DNA from: Nostoc sp. LEGE 06077
GTDB lineage: Bacteria; Cyanobacteriota; Cyanobacteriia; Cyanobacteriales; Nostocaceae
Length of the DNA: 47,015 nucleotides
Assembly: GCF_015207705.1 (NCBI RefSeq)
Contig: NZ_JADEWI010000050.1
Location: 1 to 47,015 of the forward strand
Direction: 5' to 3'
The notes beneath the pieces were generated by a model. It made no database searches. It was given only the letters and a program-made list of their open reading frames with translations, and was not told the origin of the DNA. Positions 1 to 9,654 of this stretch are shown here, in pieces. A program made the translations under genes and the position numbers. Numbering within the stretch: position 1 is the stretch's first letter; each line of letters opens with the position of its first letter.

Positions 1-185
1 CTCCAATATTGAATGACCATTAAAACTTGGTCTTCAATAACTAATTTAGGACTGCGACCAGGCTTCTTTTTGTTTTGAGCATCAGCTTTAACTACATCAA
101 CCATTAATTCAAAAGTTTTACGGCTTACTCCAGTCATTCGCTTAAATTTTTTTGCAGTAAGCTGTTTGGCTTTCTCTATTTTCAC
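1..185 (-). CDS. IS5-family transposase, N-terminal part (cut by window edge)
   Basis: The frame opens with GTG at 185-183, after a good ribosome-binding site (GAGGAG within TTTGAGGAGCC), and runs off the left edge. About 61 residues are visible, beginning VKIEKAKQLTAKKF and continuing RMTGVSRKTFELMVDVV, then a lysine-rich stretch and KPGRSPKLVIEDQVLMV. This is the helix-turn-helix N-terminus typical of IS5/IS1031-type DDE transposases, which bind the terminal repeats before the catalytic domain. The catalytic DDE residues would lie beyond the window, so activity cannot be judged. The assignment rests on the N-terminal pattern and on the TA-flanked terminus. Confidence 0.7.
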   Translation of the reverse strand, partial: MKIEKAKQLTAKKFKRMTGVSRKTFELMVDVVKADAQNKKKPGRSPKLVIEDQVLMVIQYW

Positions 186-255
186 GGCTCCTCAAAGTCC
201 TAATCGCAAATTGCCAAGCCTCTAATTTTACCACAAAACATTTTTGCAAGAGTTC
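1..255 (-). mobile_element. IS5-like insertion sequence, one end (continues off the left edge)
   Basis: The element ends with TGCAAGAGTTC at 245-255, followed by TA at 256-257, the TA-type target expected for this kind of element. The same terminus in opposite orientation (GAACTCTTGCA, preceded by TA) occurs at 46890. The first 31 bases inward from each terminus match at about 27 positions, so the two elements are related but not identical. Inside lies the 5' part of a transposase gene read on the minus strand. The element has inserted into an older IS1-type transposase whose remains start at 259. Seen: shared termini and TA. Inferred: family assignment. Confidence 0.75.
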
Positions 256-258
256 TAA

Positions 259-579
259 GGTATTCTGGCTTGGGTATTGGGTGATCATAGTGCAGAAACC
301 TTCAAACCTTTATGGGATATAATAGTTTGCTGTTGGCATTGCTATTTTTATGTCACTGATGGATGGAAGGTTTATCCTCAGTTTATTGACCCTGGTGATC
401 AGCTTGTGAGTAAGATTTACATGACTAGAGTAGAAGGTGAAAACACTCGTTTACGTCATTATTTAGCATGAATGCATCGAAAAACGTTGTGTTATTCTAA
501 ATCCGTAGAAATGCTGAAATACTTTATTAGATTATTACTTCATTACTTGAAGTATCATTCTCTTCCTCTATGTTCTTAA
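259..579 (+). pseudogene. IS1-family transposase remnant (5' end cut by IS5-like element, internal stop)
   Basis: The frame reads GILAWVLGDHSAETF, then a segment ending DGWKVYPQFIDPGDQ, VSKIYMTRVEGENTRL and RHYLA. It meets an in-frame TGA at 469-471 and continues in the same frame as MHRKTLCYSKSVEML to TAA at 577-579. This is the C-terminal half of an IS1 InsB-type transposase, in which the residue at the TGA is normally arginine, so a CGA-to-TGA change is likely. The N-terminal half is missing because the IS5-like element abuts at 255-257. The remnant is non-functional. No IS1 terminal repeat was identified downstream. Confidence 0.8.
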
Positions 580-620
580 ATTCATACCCCAATCAGCAAC
601 GCCATTTATTATATTTAAAG

Positions 621-1922
621 CTAAATTGGCAGAGTAATCACAAACTTCGTTCCTTTGCCAGTGATTGATGAACAGTTGATATGTCCATGATGTTTATCAA
701 CAATGATTTGGTTGCAAATAGCTAATCCTAAGCCAGTTCCCTTACCTACAGGCTTAGTTGTAAAAGATGGCTCAAAAATTCTAGATTGCACTTCAGGAGG
801 CATACCCAAAGCATTATCTTCGATGCAAATTGTCACAGTTTTTTGCTCATGATCAACTGATGTAGTAATTGTGACAGCATAATAGCAAGCGGCTATCTCC
901 TGATGAGAGCAGTTTTGATGCAGGTCATCAAAGGCATCAATAGCATTAGCAATAATATTCATAAATACTTGATTCAGTTGTCCGGGATAGCAAGTAATTG
1001 GAGGTAACTCACTGTATTGTGTGATAACTTCGATTTTCGGACGATCGCCTTGATCTTTAAGCCGATGTTTCAATAACATTAAGGTACTATCAATACCTTC
1101 GTGAATTTGAAACTTGATCTTAGAAGAAATATCGGATCGAGCAAAGGTTCTCAAAGAAAGGCTGATGTCTTTGAGCCGATTAATTCCCTGGTGCATTGAT
1201 AACAGAAGTTTTGGTAGATCCTCAGCTAGATACTCTAAGTCAATTTCTTCTATCAGTTCTTCCAGTTCGGGATCTGCCTCTGGTAACTTGTGCTGTTGCA
1301 GATTCACTAAACGAAAAAGATCATTTACATATTGCTCAATATAAGAGCAGTTTCCACTAATAAAACCAATCGGGTTATTAATCTCATGACCTATACCTGC
1401 AACAAGTTGCCCCAGAGTCGACATTTTCTCACTCTGGATTAGTTGTAATTGAGTTTGTTGTAACTGTTGTATAGAATAAGTTAATTCTGCGGTGCGTTCT
1501 TGCACTCTTTGTTCTAATGTTCGCGTCAGATGAGAGATTTTTAGGTGTAACTTGAGTCGAGCAATAACTTCTTCCTGTTGAAAAGGTTTAGTAATATAGT
1601 CAACTGCACCCATTTCTAGTCCTTTAACTTTGTCTGTAGCATCAGACAAGGCAGTCATAAAAATGACCGGAATATTTTGAGTGATATTATTAGCTTTCAG
1701 CCTGCGGCAAGTTTCAAATCCATCCAGACCTGGCATCATTACATCCAAGAGAATCAAATCGGGATGAGCATATTCTGTTTGTTCAATTGCCGACTCACCA
1801 TCCGTTGCCATAAGTGCTTTCCAACCACATCCCTTAATAGCTTCAGATAGCACCTTCAGATTATTGGGATTATCATCTACCAATAAAATGTGCATTGGGT
1901 TCAAAAGAGTTTCAGTGATCAT
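621..1922 (-). CDS. Response-regulator receiver / histidine kinase hybrid
   Basis: A 433-residue soluble signalling protein. An N-terminal receiver domain (about residues 10-125) has acidic residues D16/D17 (LLVDDNPNN), phospho-acceptor D60 ([11 protein letters not shown]) and the conserved lysine in ITKPF near 112. A coiled coil (about 130-165) leads to a dimerisation/phospho-acceptor domain with H179 in GHEINNP, then a HATPase domain with an N-box near 322-331 ([10 protein letters not shown]) and a G-box [10 protein letters not shown] near 397. The start ATG overlaps the stop of the upstream CHASE2 kinase (ATGA, 1919-1922), so the two are translationally coupled. This suggests a phosphorelay in which the CHASE2 kinase feeds the receiver here. 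There is no DNA-binding domain and no membrane segment; the final target is unknown. Confidence 0.9.
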   Translation of the reverse strand: MITETLLNPMHILLVDDNPNNLKVLSEAIKGCGWKALMATDGESAIEQTEYAHPDLILLDVMMPGLDGFETCRRLKANNITQNIPVIFMTALSDATDKVKGLEMGAVDYITKPFQQEEVIARLKLHLKISHLTRTLEQRVQERTAELTYSIQQLQQTQLQLIQSEKMSTLGQLVAGIGHEINNPIGFISGNCSYIEQYVNDLFRLVNLQQHKLPEADPELEELIEEIDLEYLAEDLPKLLLSMHQGINRLKDISLSLRTFARSDISSKIKFQIHEGIDSTLMLLKHRLKDQGDRPKIEVITQYSELPPITCYPGQLNQVFMNIIANAIDAFDDLHQNCSHQEIAACYYAVTITTSVDHEQKTVTICIEDNALGMPPEVQSRIFEPSFTTKPVGKGTGLGLAICNQIIVDKHHGHINCSSITGKGTKFVITLPI

Positions 1923-4717
1923 TGATGTGACTCCGTGGTGACAAATGATTTCAGGAACTTACGGATTTTTGTGGTTTGGAAATTAACAGTAAGTTTGCCC
2001 AAGGTATTTGCAAAAGCAGTGAACTGACTATCTTGCTTGATTAACTCTGCGATAATTGCCTCGATCGCCGGAATGTCTCCCATCATTGCGAGATGATATA
2101 GTTGTTGCAAAATCTCCTGAGATGGCAAAATCAATTCACCATTATCATCTATTGACTCATTCTTGACAGGTAACTGCTGAGATTGAGATTGGGCATAGAT
2201 CCAGTCCACATTGAGTAGCGATCGCAGCGCATTTAATAGTTCATCAACTTGCAAGGGTTTGGGTAAAAATGCTGTTGCACCAGCCTCTAAACTTCGTTGC
2301 TGATTTTCCTCGAACACTCTAGCACTAGAGACAATAATCGGAATCAAATGAGTCTGGGGATTTTCTTGTAATTGCACCATTAGCTCAAAGCCATCCATAT
2401 TCGGCATAGCTAAATCCAACACAATCATATCCGGTTGATGTTCAGTTGCCAGATGTAAACCTTGTTTGCCGTCAGTTGCTTCTAAAGTTCGACAGCCAAT
2501 TTTCTGTAGCAGACTACTCAACAAGGAAAGGTGGTTGCAATCATCATCGACAATCAAAATTTGCGGCGTATGACCGCGAATACCAATGATTTTCTGTTCA
2601 CTGGCGGCAATGGTTACGGTATTCCAGTCATGAGAAACTGGTACTGGTACTATTAAATCCAGCCAAAATAAACTACCTTCTCCCAAGCTACTCTGCACTT
2701 GAATTTGGCTACCCATTAAGGTGGCAATTCTTTGACTGATGGCTAATCCCAACCCTGTACCTTCAGATTTTCTTCCCGCTTCACCTACTTGCTCAAAAGC
2801 CAAAAATATTTTCTCCAGTTGGTCTGCTGACATCCCAACACCTGTATCTTCAATCTGAAAGCGAACCTTCTGATAGGTTATTTCTGAAGTCTCATCAGTA
2901 ATTTGCGAAGACTTTTGCTCAATCACATCTACTTTAAATGTGACGCTACCATTGTCTGTGAATTTGATAGCGTTGCCAAGTAAGTTGATTAAAACTTGTC
3001 GTAGCCGCTTTTCATCTACTTGAATGACAACTGCCAGGGAATTGTCTAATAAGATGTTAAATCCAATTCCTTTTTGCTCGGCTCGAATACTGCAAATTTC
3101 GGTGACACTATGTAAGAAAGTAGGCAAATGTACATTAGTCGTCACCAATTCTAATTTACGAGCTTCAATTTTCGAGAGATCCAGAATGTCATTAATCAGC
3201 ATGAGTAAGTGCGACCCACATTGATAAATAATACTGACTCCTTCCCGATTTTTATCGGTCAAATTTGGCGATAGTTCTAGCACTTGAGCAAAACCCAAAA
3301 TGCCATTTAGTGGTGTGCGTAGCTCATGGCTCATATTGGCCAAAAACTCGCTTTTAGCCTCATTAGCAGCATCAGCAGCTTGTTTGGCTTCCAGCAGTTC
3401 ATGAGTTCGCTCTTCAACTTTGAACTCCAGAGTTTTAGAATAATCTAGGAGTTGAGAGTTGGCAATTTCTAGTTGCCGATTTGCTTCTTCTAACTTCTGC
3501 TGTTTATAGGCATTAGTTGTGGCAATTACGCTGCTGATGAATGCAGCTAAGGCAGGTGTTATGGGAATTAAAACGCCTTGTAAAAACATCCCGTAGCCAA
3601 CACCGACAAATGCGCCACTAATGCCTACTGTTGCCCACAAAATTTTCCCACCGGGAATCTTTCGCTTGGTACTGAAATTAGCTAAATACCAACTACCACC
3701 AGAACCCATTAAAGACCACAAAATAATCCAGAAGGACACAGCCACCCCAGAAACACCGCTTAGGTTGGCTTTCCCAGTTCTTGCCCCTTGCACTAGTTGA
3801 TAAGCGATATTGGCATGGATGGCAACACCTGGGGTAGGTTTTTGAGCAGAAATCAAAGAAGAACTAAAAGGTGTGCTAAAGAAGTCATTGGTACTGGCAG
3901 CAGTTGACCCAATAAACACCATGCGATCGCGCATCATGTTTGCCGGAATTTTGCCTGTTAACACATCCCGCATTGCCACTGTACGAAATGCTGCTTCTGA
4001 ACCGTGCCAGTTGAGCAAAATTTGATAGCCACCGACATCGGTATCAGAATAACCCGCCTCTTGATTTTGGAGTGGGAGATAGATTTGATTGCCTAAGCGA
4101 AACTTCTGTTGTTTTTCGTCAACAGATTCTAAGTTAATTTTTTCGGTTTCTAAATACTTAAGGGCGACAAGAGTTGCCAGTCCCGCTTTAATTTTTCCCT
4201 CTTGTTTGGCATCACTTGAAGTAAGTAAGGCACGACGCACATGGCGATCGCCATCCAAAACCAAATCGGCTAATCCTACTTGATCCAATTTTTGCAATTC
4301 CGGCGGCGGATTAACACGTTCCCCAGTAATTTTCTCTACACCAATTAAATTGGGAGTGTTACGAAAGACTTGGACAAGTTGTTCATATCCTCTGCCTTCC
4401 GGTAAATCTCGATAGATATCCAAGCCAATGGCACGGGGTTGTTGCGCTCTGATCTTTTCGAGTAATTTTGCTAGTGACCAGTCGGGAATTGGCCATTTAC
4501 CAACTGCTTGGATATCTCCTTCATCAATGGTGACAATGACAATTTCATCAGCTATTGTATTTTGCGACCTTTGTCGTACCCATTCATCACGAAGTTTCCA
4601 CTCCGGCAAATTAAAAAGTCCCAATGACTGCCCAACAATAAATGTGAGAGCGACACTGGGAGTAATAATTAAAACACTACGAGAGCGTTGGATATAACCT
4701 TGAAATTTACGCCACAT
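1919..4717 (-). CDS. CHASE2-domain hybrid histidine kinase
   Basis: A 932-residue membrane sensor. A first membrane segment (about 14-34) is followed by an extracytoplasmic CHASE2 domain (about 40-315, with [18 protein letters not shown] and [20 protein letters not shown]), then three further hydrophobic segments (about 320-402), a coiled coil, a HisKA domain with H464 in [12 protein letters not shown], a HATPase domain (N-box GNAIKF near 581, G-box EGTGLGLAI near 652) and a receiver domain with D768 ([11 protein letters not shown]). A helical C-terminal tail (about 870-932) follows the receiver and shows no clear HPt histidine motif. CHASE2 is a known extracellular sensor module; the ligand is unknown. 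It is followed by the receiver-kinase through an ATGA overlap and preceded by the DUF928 and CHAT genes. Confidence 0.93.
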   Translation of the reverse strand: MWRKFQGYIQRSRSVLIITPSVALTFIVGQSLGLFNLPEWKLRDEWVRQRSQNTIADEIVIVTIDEGDIQAVGKWPIPDWSLAKLLEKIRAQQPRAIGLDIYRDLPEGRGYEQLVQVFRNTPNLIGVEKITGERVNPPPELQKLDQVGLADLVLDGDRHVRRALLTSSDAKQEGKIKAGLATLVALKYLETEKINLESVDEKQQKFRLGNQIYLPLQNQEAGYSDTDVGGYQILLNWHGSEAAFRTVAMRDVLTGKIPANMMRDRMVFIGSTAASTNDFFSTPFSSSLISAQKPTPGVAIHANIAYQLVQGARTGKANLSGVSGVAVSFWIILWSLMGSGGSWYLANFSTKRKIPGGKILWATVGISGAFVGVGYGMFLQGVLIPITPALAAFISSVIATTNAYKQQKLEEANRQLEIANSQLLDYSKTLEFKVEERTHELLEAKQAADAANEAKSEFLANMSHELRTPLNGILGFAQVLELSPNLTDKNREGVSIIYQCGSHLLMLINDILDLSKIEARKLELVTTNVHLPTFLHSVTEICSIRAEQKGIGFNILLDNSLAVVIQVDEKRLRQVLINLLGNAIKFTDNGSVTFKVDVIEQKSSQITDETSEITYQKVRFQIEDTGVGMSADQLEKIFLAFEQVGEAGRKSEGTGLGLAISQRIATLMGSQIQVQSSLGEGSLFWLDLIVPVPVSHDWNTVTIAASEQKIIGIRGHTPQILIVDDDCNHLSLLSSLLQKIGCRTLEATDGKQGLHLATEHQPDMIVLDLAMPNMDGFELMVQLQENPQTHLIPIIVSSARVFEENQQRSLEAGATAFLPKPLQVDELLNALRSLLNVDWIYAQSQSQQLPVKNESIDDNGELILPSQEILQQLYHLAMMGDIPAIEAIIAELIKQDSQFTAFANTLGKLTVNFQTTKIRKFLKSFVTTESHQ

Positions 4718-4851
4718 AATTTCGCCAGGGGCTTAAATAACATTGATTAGCATTCGTCAGCCATGACTCCACTAATACTTGTCTGAAATTGACTATTGGA
4801 TGGGGCATTGGGTATTAGAAAAACTCTTCTTTTCCCTAGCCCCTACAGTCC

Positions 4852-5841
4852 TTAATTAGCTGATGCTACTAAAGGTGCTGTGGCAATATCCTTTAAGCTA
4901 ACGGAGGCGAGAAGTTCTTTCCATTGCTGGATAATCGTTGCATTTTCGGGTTGAGCAGTATGCAGCATAGCCATTGTCGCTACGCAGTCATACCACACCC
5001 CGTTTTTACCCAAAGCAACTGCCTGCTTGAGAGTATCTTGCTGCTGCATGATTGTTGACAGTTCAGCAGTCGGCTGGATACGCTCAATCCAACCATCAAC
5101 GTAAGGTGTACTTGGGCTAAGTTTTCCATCTACTTTCAGCGCCAAGAACCATTGATAGGTTTTACCCACAGCTAAAGCAGGTGCATCCGCTGGTAATTTA
5201 AATGCGATGACTCCAGCTTTATTCGCCACAGAAACGGTCATCTGATACTTTGTATTACCAGTTTCATCTTTGATGCTAAACACCGCCTCTTCTGCATTAG
5301 AAGCAGGGAGGTAAACCAAAATGGTGGGGCGTTCAGAAAGAGTTGTCCCGTAGAAGCTTTCGGGCAGAAGGGCAATCAGTGCTGCGGGGCCAGTTGCTGC
5401 TACAGTCGAAGGATTCAAGTAGTAAGTCCCAAGACGGGAAGCACCGCCACTTGCCTGTTGGGGAGCGCTGTTACCTTTATTTGGGGTAAAGAGGTTCCCG
5501 CGGGAAGCACCACCACTTGCCTGTTGGGGAGCGCTGTTATCTTTTTTTGGAGTAAAGAGGTTCCCACGAGAAGCACCGCCAGTGGCTTGTTGAGGAGCGC
5601 TGTTATTTTTTTTGGGAGTAAAGAGATTCCCACGGGAAGCTCCGCCAGTGGCTTGTCTAGGCGCACTATTACTTTTATTTGGGGTAAAGAGATTCCCACG
5701 GGAAGCTCCACCAGTGGCTTGTCTAGGCGCTGAATTTTTCACCGGCGGGGTGAATGTTACAGCGTAGGCACTAGCCCATGTACTACTAGCAATTAGAGCA
5801 ATGATGCTCAATATACTAGCGAGATATTGATGTTTCCTCAT
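4852..5841 (-). CDS. DUF928-family secreted protein with tandem N-terminal repeats
   Basis: The start at 5841 (MRKHQYLASIL) is preferred over the longer frame from 5901. GAGGTC lies six bases upstream and the N-terminus is a clean signal peptide ending SAYA, giving 329 residues. After the signal come five copies of a 22-residue unit around NSAPxQAxGGASRGNLFTP (about residues 35-135), then a C-terminal domain with alternating strands (LPESFYGTTLSERPTILVYLP, VGKTYQWFLAL) typical of cyanobacterial DUF928 proteins. The family is of unknown function and often lies near CHAT and CHASE2 genes. Here it sits between them on the same strand. A periplasmic or surface location is inferred from the signal peptide. 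The repeat expansion is the unusual part. Confidence 0.85.
   Translation of the reverse strand: MRKHQYLASILSIIALIASSTWASAYAVTFTPPVKNSAPRQATGGASRGNLFTPNKSNSAPRQATGGASRGNLFTPKKNNSAPQQATGGASRGNLFTPKKDNSAPQQASGGASRGNLFTPNKGNSAPQQASGGASRLGTYYLNPSTVAATGPAALIALLPESFYGTTLSERPTILVYLPASNAEEAVFSIKDETGNTKYQMTVSVANKAGVIAFKLPADAPALAVGKTYQWFLALKVDGKLSPSTPYVDGWIERIQPTAELSTIMQQQDTLKQAVALGKNGVWYDCVATMAMLHTAQPENATIIQQWKELLASVSLKDIATAPLVASAN
5434..5741 (-). repeat. 66-bp tandem repeats inside the DUF928 gene (five copies)
   Basis: Five consecutive 66-base units encode K-x-NSAP-(R/Q)Q-A(T/S)-GGASRGNLFTP. The last copy diverges after GGASR. The bases are also strongly conserved between copies (GTTCCCACGGGAAGC variants recur), which points to recent tandem duplication or gene conversion. 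The unit carries the small Gly/Ser/Arg motif that many DUF928 proteins appear to have once. All three frames of the opposite strand stay open across this stretch, an artefact of the in-phase repeat. Confidence 0.9.
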
Positions 5842-6028
5842 TTTTGACCTCATCTCATTCAGCAGTGATAGAAAATACATTAAACGACACTGTGTTAACA
5901 ACTCCTCAAATACGTCTAAACACTATTTAAATTAGGGGAAGGCTACTAGCATTTATAGCTGAATCTATGTTAAAAATCCATAAAAAATGTATTTTTTTAG
6001 CCTATAAATTAGTAGTAATATTACGGAA

Positions 6029-8596
6029 TTATAGCCAGTTCCCTACCAAGACAAAGGCCGACCAAAAGAACGGGTCATGGAAGTCAGTTTTACGAATCAG
6101 GTTAATTTGCGCTTGCCGTAGTGCCTCAGCTTTAGAGATTTTGGGCTGTCGTAGTTGGTCATAGAAGCGAGTCATGAGCATTTGGGCAGCTTTATCTTTA
6201 ACTGGCCAGAGTGTGGCAATGGTGGAACGAGCGCCGGATTTGACAGCTAAACCAGCTAATCCCAGAACAGCACGATCATCGCCACTGGCGGTATCACAGG
6301 CACTCAGGACTAATAATTCGATCGCCTTTGATGAATTACCACTACGATTTTTGAGGAGTTCGGATAGCTCCTTCACATTCACTTGCCCATCCCACGTAAG
6401 TAAGAAGGTATCTTCGAGACGGGAGCTAAATTGCCCGTGGGTTGCGAGGTGGACAACATTAGCCTTACTAGATTTGACTTGATCGGCGAGGGCAAGACTT
6501 GTGAATTGCCGGTTGAGTAATGTCGAAGATGGAACTTTCTGAGAAATTTGCCGCACTTCCGATTCCACAGCTGGCAAGGCACTAAAACCAGCACGAGATT
6601 CGCTAATTCCACCAACAATCGCATCAATGTGGTTTTGCTGGAGTGACTGGGCTGTCATCAGTTGTAATCCTGGTGAGAGCGCCACAGCATACTTCTCAAT
6701 CAGATATTGATTACCGTCATATAAGGCTGCCATTGGGATGTTCCGTAATCGCCCATCTAAGACAAATACCAGTGTTTTAGTGTCTTTGAACGCTTGATCT
6801 GCTTCGGCTGGACGAATCAGCCAGTCATAAATCTGTTGAGATAATTTTTCCCGAATTGTTGAGTCTGAAACTGGGTTAAGAGCAACAAGAAAATTACCTA
6901 AAGTTTGATCAATTTCTGCTTGAGATTTAGGAGTGGAGTAGTAACGCAGTGGTTGTCCAGCTTTAGAGAAAATTACGCCTAAGCGATCGCTTAAAATAAT
7001 TGGATAAACAACTGTGGCTGTGGGGTCAACTTTGTCAATTTGCTGTGCTTTATCTAAACAAGCTTCGCGGAAAAAGTTATCCAGTTCGGCAATTTGCAGT
7101 GACTCAATCAATTCACGCGCTTGTGTTAACGCAGGTTGAGTAGGTTGGTCATCTAGCAGTAAACTCACTAGTTCCCGATAGACAGGCTCAACACTTTCGC
7201 GGAACGAAAATTGGACATCGGGGTTGACAGCAACCATATCGCCGCGCAATGCTTTTAATGATTTCACTGCTTCTGTATAAGCTGTAATTGCTTCAAGACG
7301 ATTGCCTTGTTGCTTATACAACTTTCCTACTTGCCACGCTGATTGAGCAATCAGATCATCCGCTTGGATTTCACGAGCAATACTCAGGGATTTCTTGGCT
7401 AGTTCCTGTGCCTCAGTCCACTGTTTTTTCCGACTGTAGAGTTGCGCCCACTCATGTAGTGCATAGGCTTGGGCGCTGCCATCCTGAATTTTTTTGGCAG
7501 ATTTAACTGTGTCTGCCATCAGTTGCGCTGACTCTTGGCTAGGTAAAACTTGCTCTGGGTTTTCCAAGCGATTTAAGGTGGCAACAAAATTGATTGCAGC
7601 ACCCAAGGAACTATGACTGGGTGGCAATTCTGCTAACTGTTGCCGTAATTGTGGTGCTAAGGGAATTGCGTATTCTAGTTTGTTGTAATCCACCAATAAT
7701 TTGAACCGAGCTAAACGCGCTTGTAAAGCTTCATTGGGATTTGTCGCAGATGTTTCTGCATCTTCAAAGTAATTTAATGCGGCTTCCGGGTCTTGCAAAT
7801 CAGAAGCAACTTTCCCTAGACTTGCAAGAATAGAACTTAACTGAGTTTTAGCGGCAATTTGGTTGGCTGTGGCTAAACTTTGTTCTAATACTGACTGGCT
7901 GTTGCGATCGCCGATGGCGTGCAAAGCTAAACCCAGCGATCGCAACCCACTAACTTTGATTTCTGAATCTGGCATTGCTACTAGCTTCTGCCCTAACGCC
8001 TCCAATTGTTGTTTCGAGCGACGGTAAAATCCCAAACTTTGTAAGGCCTGTGCTTGGTTGATTTGACAGCCTAAGCTGCCCATTTTATCGCCTGCTTGCT
8101 CATAATATTTTTGCGCTTGCTGCCAAATTTCTAGAGCGGTTTCAGTCTTGCCTGTACGTAGTTGTAAATTTGCTTGGGTATTCAGTATTTGCGCCCAGAT
8201 AATTGCATCAACCGAGGGTTTAGTAGTTTGTAAAATCTTTACACTCTGTTCAATAGATTGTCTGGCTGCTTCCCATTGATTGAGTTCTTGTTGTGCCAAT
8301 GACAGATAACTCAAACTTAAGGCTTCGTTGGGGCGATCGCCTTGGTTATGATAATTTTTGACTGCCATTTGCCATATCTTCACAGCTTCTGTAAAGCTAC
8401 CTGAGTGGTAAAGGGTTCGTCCCTGTTCTAGCCAATTAGTTGATTCTGTATTGGATATATTGACATTACGGCTAGAAAGAGAATGAGTTGGTACTTGTAA
8501 AGATGCTTGAGTAGGTGTAATTGTGACTGCCAAACACAAGCTCAAAATACTCAAACTGACGTACAGCCAACGACGTTGTATAATTTGGAAATTCAT
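6029..8596 (-). CDS. Secreted TPR-CHAT domain protein (caspase-like fold)
   Basis: An 855-residue protein with a signal peptide (LYVSLSILSLCLAVTITPTQA) followed by a long helical tetratricopeptide-type region (about residues 55-470; for example WLEQGRTLYHSGSFTEAVKIW and GKLYKQQGNRLEAITAY). A C-terminal CHAT domain (about 550-855) follows. The caspase-type dyad is visible: H720 in HLATHG and C767 in LSACDTASG, and the C-terminus ends FWSAFVLVGNWL, as CHAT domains usually do. CHAT proteins are clan CD protease relatives, some proven proteases; the substrate is unknown here. With an export signal it probably acts in the periplasm or at the outer membrane. It precedes the DUF928 gene by 187 bases and lies on the same strand as the TPS genes upstream. 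Confidence 0.92.
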   Translation of the reverse strand: MNFQIIQRRWLYVSLSILSLCLAVTITPTQASLQVPTHSLSSRNVNISNTESTNWLEQGRTLYHSGSFTEAVKIWQMAVKNYHNQGDRPNEALSLSYLSLAQQELNQWEAARQSIEQSVKILQTTKPSVDAIIWAQILNTQANLQLRTGKTETALEIWQQAQKYYEQAGDKMGSLGCQINQAQALQSLGFYRRSKQQLEALGQKLVAMPDSEIKVSGLRSLGLALHAIGDRNSQSVLEQSLATANQIAAKTQLSSILASLGKVASDLQDPEAALNYFEDAETSATNPNEALQARLARFKLLVDYNKLEYAIPLAPQLRQQLAELPPSHSSLGAAINFVATLNRLENPEQVLPSQESAQLMADTVKSAKKIQDGSAQAYALHEWAQLYSRKKQWTEAQELAKKSLSIAREIQADDLIAQSAWQVGKLYKQQGNRLEAITAYTEAVKSLKALRGDMVAVNPDVQFSFRESVEPVYRELVSLLLDDQPTQPALTQARELIESLQIAELDNFFREACLDKAQQIDKVDPTATVVYPIILSDRLGVIFSKAGQPLRYYSTPKSQAEIDQTLGNFLVALNPVSDSTIREKLSQQIYDWLIRPAEADQAFKDTKTLVFVLDGRLRNIPMAALYDGNQYLIEKYAVALSPGLQLMTAQSLQQNHIDAIVGGISESRAGFSALPAVESEVRQISQKVPSSTLLNRQFTSLALADQVKSSKANVVHLATHGQFSSRLEDTFLLTWDGQVNVKELSELLKNRSGNSSKAIELLVLSACDTASGDDRAVLGLAGLAVKSGARSTIATLWPVKDKAAQMLMTRFYDQLRQPKISKAEALRQAQINLIRKTDFHDPFFWSAFVLVGNWL

Positions 8597-8895
8597 AAGG
8601 TAGTTACTAATGTAGTGATATCAAATGTTGCTGAACTGTATATTGGCTATGGGCAACAAAAAACGGTTAATAGTGATGAAATAGATTTTCATTGCCGCAT
8701 TACCGTCCAAGATGATGAAGTGATATCCATTCTTGGAGACATGAGCATGAGTGCAACTATTCCAAAACAAGCAGAGCTTAGAACCCAGCAATATTCGATT
8801 CACCAAATCCATCAAAATTACTTTCATAAACTAGTCGCTCTTTATACCCTTATTTAGTATTCCCCGAATGCTCTTTTGTCTAACTCCAGTGAATA
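8597..8895. other. Intergenic leader upstream of the CHAT gene
   Basis: This 299-base stretch lies between the CHAT start and the decayed small gene. Short open frames exist on both strands but lack ribosome-binding sites and recognisable composition. I see no convincing hairpin. It presumably holds the CHAT promoter on the minus strand, which I cannot place. Confidence 0.3.
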
Positions 8896-9311
8896 TTAAA
8901 TTATTTGGCTGGCGGATTTGGTGGCGATCGCTATGTCACCATCAAGCAGAAAGACTAATTGACTAGCAGGAAACTGAGCAGGATGGGTAAGGGGTTTTAA
9001 AGTTTTCCCGTGTAAATTAGAGGTGATCGCTCAATTTGAGATAGCCAAATAGGTTGTTTGTCTAGAGAAATCAACCATTTACTATTGGGTAAAGATTTAT
9101 AGACCCATTTATTCCCTACACAAATATTTGAAGTTGCTGTGCGCGACCAATTAAGCCTAAGCTAGATACGATTTTTTTTTACAGCTATTTCTTGTGCAGA
9201 TATTTCTTTATCCTGCTTGTGAGTGATAGTATTTGCTCTGACATTTGGTGTTATAGTTAAACAAAAAATCAGGCTGATGCTGGACAATAAACTAAGTAAA
9301 GACAATTTCAT
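8896..9311 (-). pseudogene. Decayed gene for a small secreted protein
   Basis: ATG at 9311-9309 starts MKLSLLSLLSSISLIFCL followed by TITPNVRA, a good signal peptide resembling that of the neighbouring CHAT protein. The frame meets TAG at 9164-9162 after 49 codons. It then continues with protein-like sequence (NWSRTATSNICVGNKW, YKSLPNSKWLISLDKQPIWL) to a stop at 8999-8997. A second frame picks up at about 9040 with LHGKTLKPLTHPAQFPAS and QLVFLLDGDIAIATKSA, ending TAA at 8898-8896. At least one nonsense and one frameshift mutation are therefore needed to restore about 135 residues. An A9 tract lies just before the TAG. The product is not recognised; it was probably a small exported protein of the CHAT/DUF928 neighbourhood. 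Confidence 0.55.
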
Positions 9312-9654
9312 AAAAATGATGGATCTATCTTTTTAGAGATAATTATTCAGACTAAATTAAGATAGATATTCTTGGTTTCAACTTCTAAAATAAGCTGATG
9401 AATCAAGGTTTACAATCTAAAATTAGTGTTATTAGCCGTTATAAAGTTTTGTAACTACAAAATACAACCCTAACATTACTTAAAATGTCTTATCCTCAGA
9501 CATCGAAAGTATTTCTAGACCTAGCGCATCAGCACAAAGCACGGTTTACGCCAACATACAGCATTGTCAGCAAGCCCTACTTACAAGCAGAATTTAAAGT
9601 AGCTCCTCGCTGTGCTGTATGCTGGTACTGTTCAGTTAAGCGATCGCTCAATAA
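9312..9654. other. Intergenic region between helicase and decayed small gene
   Basis: 343 bases without a supported gene. A 76-codon plus-strand frame beginning at 9485 overlaps the helicase 3' end and lacks a ribosome-binding site, so I do not call it. One HIP1 octamer lies near 9640. No terminator-like hairpin with a T tract was found after the helicase stop. Confidence 0.3.

Noticed and set aside
5415-5733. Overlapping frames opposite the DUF928 repeats
   Set aside because: Shadows of the 66-bp in-phase repeat; the minus-strand frame has the signal peptide and family domain.
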